From NCBI GenBank assembly GCA_934293835.1, contig CAKQZO010000022.1, forward strand, positions 1 to 16,848: DNA of 16,848 bases. The letters run 5' to 3'. The DNA comes from an uncultured Lacticaseibacillus sp. (GTDB taxonomy: Bacteria > Bacillota > Bacilli > Lactobacillales > Lactobacillaceae). The translations under genes were made by a program, and so were the position numbers. The notes beneath the pieces were generated by a model. That model had not been told where the DNA came from. It made no database searches and saw nothing but the letters and a program-made list of their open reading frames with translations. This document shows, in pieces, positions 14,052-16,848 of the stretch (position 1 is the first letter of the stretch; every line of letters starts with the position of its first letter).

Positions 14052-16616
14052 ATGACGACGCAAACTCAGAACCCACCCACCGGCCTGACGCAGGCGGCTG
14101 CCGACCTGCACTTACTGCGCGACGGCCCCAACGTGTTGGCCGAACCCAAGCCACCGCATCTACTCAAACGAATTGCCCACCATCTTAAAGACATCACCTC
14201 TCTGGTCTTGCTGTTCGCAGTCGCACTCTCTGCCTACCTAGCGGCGACTGCCGGTGGCGGGTGGACCAAGACAATCGTTATCGCGCTGATTGTGGTGCTC
14301 AACGTGGCGATCAGTCTGTTTCAGGAAGGCCGCGCTGAAAAGGCGATCGCCAGCCTCCAGTCGATGACGACCCACCAGGTTACCGTGATTCGAGACGGGC
14401 AGCGTCAAATTATCCCCGCCAACGCCTTGGTCGTGGACGATGTCATGCTGCTAAATCCGGGCGATCGAATTGCCGCAGACGGTGAATTGCTCACCGCCAC
14501 TGATCTCCTCGTGGAGGAGGCCGTCCTAACCGGGGAAAGCGAGCCGGTGGTCAAGCATCCCCGCCTTGATTCCACCGTGCCAGAAGCCGAGTACACCGTG
14601 TTCTCCGGAACCTCGGTTCTTCAGGGCACCGCCCAAGTCAAGGTGACCAAGACGGGCATGGCCACTGCGCTCGGCCAGATTGCCGATATGCTCAACACGA
14701 CTCAGAAGGTCCAGACCCCACTCGCTCAGCGCCTCAATAGCTTAGGGATCCGCCTCTCGCTAATCGCCATTCTCAGCGGAATCATCTCGATCCTGCTGGC
14801 GACTCAGCTGTACGGCGACTCATGGGCAGAAAGCATGATGACCGGCGTCAGTCTGGCCATCGCCGCGGTGCCGGAATCGCTACCGGTCATCGTCACCCTC
14901 AGCCTGGCATTCGGCGTCCGCCAGATGGCCGCCAAGAACGCAATCATCCGCCAGATCACTGCAGTGGAAACAATTGGGAACGTCACCGTGATTGCCTCGG
15001 ACAAGACCGGCACCCTGACTCAGAACAAGATGACGGTCGTGGCCTATGTGGACCCCGCGGGTCAAGTTCGATCTGAGTTGGCCGCGGTGGCCTTGGACCC
15101 CCGCTGGGCCTTGGCCTCAACCGCCGAGCTTGGGGCCACGTCGGAAGATGACAGTGGCAGCCCAACCGAACTCGCCATTCTCCGTTTTGTGGCTACCCAC
15201 GACATCGACCCAGCCGCCCAACTGACAGCGTGGCCCCAGCTTGCCGAGGCCCCTTTTAGCTCGGAAAAGAAGACCATGGCGACCCTGCACCGCACCCCAA
15301 CCGGTTACCTCGTCGTGATTAAAGGGGCGTTTGACCGCCTCACGTACGCAGAGCCGGCTGTGCAGCGCCGCCTCCAGCACGCCCACGACCAGCTGGCGGC
15401 CCGAGGCCTGCGCGTACTTGCGGGAGGCTACCAAACTTTTGATGCCGAACCCGGGCCAGACTGGGCCGACCACCTAACCCGACTCATCCCCCTCGGCCTC
15501 ATGGGGATACAGGATCCCCCGCGGCCCGAGGTCCCAGACGCGATCGCCGAGGCGCACCGTGCCGGGATCCGCACCGTCATGATCACCGGGGATCACGTCC
15601 AAACTGCCCGGGCAATCGCCGCGGAAATCGGGATCATCCAAACCGAGGCCGACCGTGTCATGTCTGGCGATGAGCTAGCCGTGATGAGTGACCCTGAGCT
15701 TTCGGCAGTAATCGATGACGTGCGGGTATTCGCCCGCACGTCGCCCAAGGATAAGCTCCGGATCGTTCAGCTCTGGCAGCAGCATGGCGAGGTCGTCGCC
15801 ATGACCGGTGATGGCGTCAACGATGCTCCTGCCCTTAAAGCGGCGGACGTTGGCGTCGCGATGGGGATTACCGGCACCGATGTCTCCAAGAACGCGGCCG
15901 ACATGGTGCTCGTCGATGACAACTTCGCGACCATCATCGAGGCGGTTCGCCAGGGCCGGACCGTGTACCAGAACATCCTCAAGGCCGTCGAGTTCCTGGT
16001 TTCGGTCAATTTTGCTCAGATTTTCACCCTGCTCATCGCCGTCTTGGTTGGCTGGGGCGCCCCACTGTCCGCCGAGCAGATGCTGATCATCAATATCTTG
16101 GCCGATGGCATCCCCGGTTTCTTCCTGAGCCAGGAACCTGCCGAGCCGGGGATCATGCGCCAGCAGCCGATTAGCCGGGCCGCCAGCATCTGGCGCAACG
16201 GGTTAGCCAAGCGCGTGGCAGTGCGCACCTCAACTTACGTGGCGTTGATCCTCGGCGTCTACGCCCTGGGCCGCTTCGGTCTCGGCGCCAATAACGCCGC
16301 GTTGGGAATGTCGATGCTGTTCTTCGTTCTGGCGATTGGCTCGGTCCTCGACATGTTCCCGATCAAGACCCGGCGGCCGATTAGCTGGGCGAGCCTGACC
16401 GTTAACCGCGCGCTGACCTGGAGCGTGCTGGGCACAATGACCACCTTGTTTATCGTTGGCCTGACGCCGTCCCTCGCCCGCCTATTTGGCGTCATTGCCA
16501 TACCACCGGCGGCCTGGCTGGTCGTCATCGTGACCATGGGCCTACCGATGCTCGTTGTCGAAGGCTATAAGCGCTGGCAGCACCGATCTGAACTCCGCGA
16601 ATGGATGATCGACTAG
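14052..16616 (+). CDS. P2-type cation-transporting ATPase, Ca2+-like
   Basis: ATP-driven membrane pump, 854 residues. N-terminal cytoplasmic segment with the cation-ATPase N signature (GLTQAAADLHLLRDGPNVL), then two helices, the actuator domain with T160-GES, helices M3-M4 with the PESLP ion-site motif (E275), phosphorylated D317 in DKTGTLT, nucleotide-binding KGAF, hinge motif with D587 (GDGVNDAP) and about six C-terminal helices. M5 has N653 and Q656, M6 has N681, A684 and D685. Against SERCA this keeps E, N, N and D but replaces the M5 glutamate by Gln and the M6 threonine by Ala, so one ion site is probably incomplete, as in Pmr1-type Ca/Mn pumps. Ca2+ or Mn2+ export is the best guess. 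A GAGGAG ribosome site lies 8 bases before the start. Confidence 0.9.
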   Translation: MTTQTQNPPTGLTQAAADLHLLRDGPNVLAEPKPPHLLKRIAHHLKDITSLVLLFAVALSAYLAATAGGGWTKTIVIALIVVLNVAISLFQEGRAEKAIASLQSMTTHQVTVIRDGQRQIIPANALVVDDVMLLNPGDRIAADGELLTATDLLVEEAVLTGESEPVVKHPRLDSTVPEAEYTVFSGTSVLQGTAQVKVTKTGMATALGQIADMLNTTQKVQTPLAQRLNSLGIRLSLIAILSGIISILLATQLYGDSWAESMMTGVSLAIAAVPESLPVIVTLSLAFGVRQMAAKNAIIRQITAVETIGNVTVIASDKTGTLTQNKMTVVAYVDPAGQVRSELAAVALDPRWALASTAELGATSEDDSGSPTELAILRFVATHDIDPAAQLTAWPQLAEAPFSSEKKTMATLHRTPTGYLVVIKGAFDRLTYAEPAVQRRLQHAHDQLAARGLRVLAGGYQTFDAEPGPDWADHLTRLIPLGLMGIQDPPRPEVPDAIAEAHRAGIRTVMITGDHVQTARAIAAEIGIIQTEADRVMSGDELAVMSDPELSAVIDDVRVFARTSPKDKLRIVQLWQQHGEVVAMTGDGVNDAPALKAADVGVAMGITGTDVSKNAADMVLVDDNFATIIEAVRQGRTVYQNILKAVEFLVSVNFAQIFTLLIAVLVGWGAPLSAEQMLIINILADGIPGFFLSQEPAEPGIMRQQPISRAASIWRNGLAKRVAVRTSTYVALILGVYALGRFGLGANNAALGMSMLFFVLAIGSVLDMFPIKTRRPISWASLTVNRALTWSVLGTMTTLFIVGLTPSLARLFGVIAIPPAAWLVVIVTMGLPMLVVEGYKRWQHRSELREWMID

Positions 16617-16640
16617 GCCGCCACATCTGAGGCGCTGTGA

Positions 16641-16673
16641 AAAGTCTTGCCGCAGATGTGGCAAGACTTTTTT
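16641..16673 (+). terminator. Intrinsic terminator of the protease-ATPase operon
   Basis: A perfect 11-bp stem (AAAGTCTTGCC at 16641-16651 with GGCAAGACTTT at 16660-16670) runs into TTT. It starts 25 bases after the ATPase stop. CCACATCTG at 16621-16629 can pair with CAGATGTGG at 16653-16661, which would compete with this stem. Confidence 0.88.
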
Positions 16674-16722
16674 GAATTAGGGTAAGGAAACACGTTCTTT
16701 TAAGGACGTGATGAATTGCCCT
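16669..16722. repeat. Palindromic repeat, diverged copy 2
   Basis: Positions 16669-16710 match the reverse complement of the 12595-12658 repeat in 40 of 42 bases, including the asymmetric loop TCTTTTAAGG, so the two copies point in opposite directions. The right arm has decayed after 16710, yet AGGGT (16679-16683) still pairs with GCCCT (16718-16722) and CACGT with ACGTG, so a hairpin survives. A T-run (16724-16728) follows. Confidence 0.75.
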
Positions 16723-16751
16723 GTTTTTGTACCGTAGGCACCCTTACGCAT

Positions 16752-16767
16752 GGTATAAATATATACC
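16752..16767. promoter_or_regulatory. Small palindrome near the right edge, possible operator/promoter
   Basis: GGTATA and TATACC flank AATA; the left arm overlaps a TATAAA that could be a -10 box. It lies 27 bases before an ATG at 16795 that is open to the window edge. No matching -35 is clear. Confidence 0.25.
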
Positions 16768-16794
16768 TGACTTATTCACCTCGGTATTTGGGAC

Positions 16795-16848
16795 ATGAAA
16801 TCGCATCTGGCCGGTCTGAAAGCAACGTTTGGAGCGTTGCGAATACTG
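16795..16848 (+). CDS. Possible start of a gene running off the right edge
   Basis: An ATG at 16795 opens 18 codons (MKSHLAGLKATFGALRIL) to the window end. The ribosome site is poor (TTTGGGAC). Too short to identify; GCAACG and CGTTGC within it form a hairpin, so it might equally be non-coding. Confidence 0.2.
   Translation, partial: MKSHLAGLKATFGALRIL

Overview
The window looks like a chromosomal segment from a lactic acid bacterium, most likely Lactobacillaceae. The reasons are an LGG-style three-pilin-plus-sortase operon with LPxTG anchors, an APC-type arginine/ornithine antiporter beside arginine deiminase, strong AGGAGG ribosome sites and small LysM and EAL proteins. I cannot name the species. 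I see no rRNA, tRNA, CRISPR array, integrase or intact transposase.

Left part (1-7408): a TetR-family repressor, cut by the left edge, diverges from a pilus operon. Between them is a large nested palindrome, a good operator candidate. The operon encodes a large tip-type adhesin without a visible von Willebrand A motif, a basal or ancillary pilin (LPLTGN), a backbone pilin (YPKN motif, LPHTGG) and a class C sortase with an unusual C-terminal extension past its last membrane segment. It ends in a GC-rich stretch full of hairpins, closed by an intrinsic terminator. This stretch may be a small RNA or the leader of the next gene.

Middle (7471-9545): a degenerate, probably non-catalytic EAL-domain protein, a membrane-anchored LysM protein, and a short protein resembling the start of a bacterial PH domain. 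A strong 16-bp hairpin follows, which reads as the terminator of the leftward arginine genes.

Arginine module (9635-12344, minus strand): arcD-like antiporter followed by arcA. No arcB or arcC lies in the window, so here the arginine deiminase pathway is represented only by deimination and exchange.

Right part (12595-16848): a visibly more GC-rich two-gene operon, an HtrA/DegP-type serine protease and a P2-type (calcium-like) ATPase. Related palindromic repeats lie on both sides with their loops in opposite orientation. This gives the block the look of an acquired islet. A terminator with an alternative pairing partner closes it, and the last 125 bases hold a small palindrome and a possible truncated gene start.
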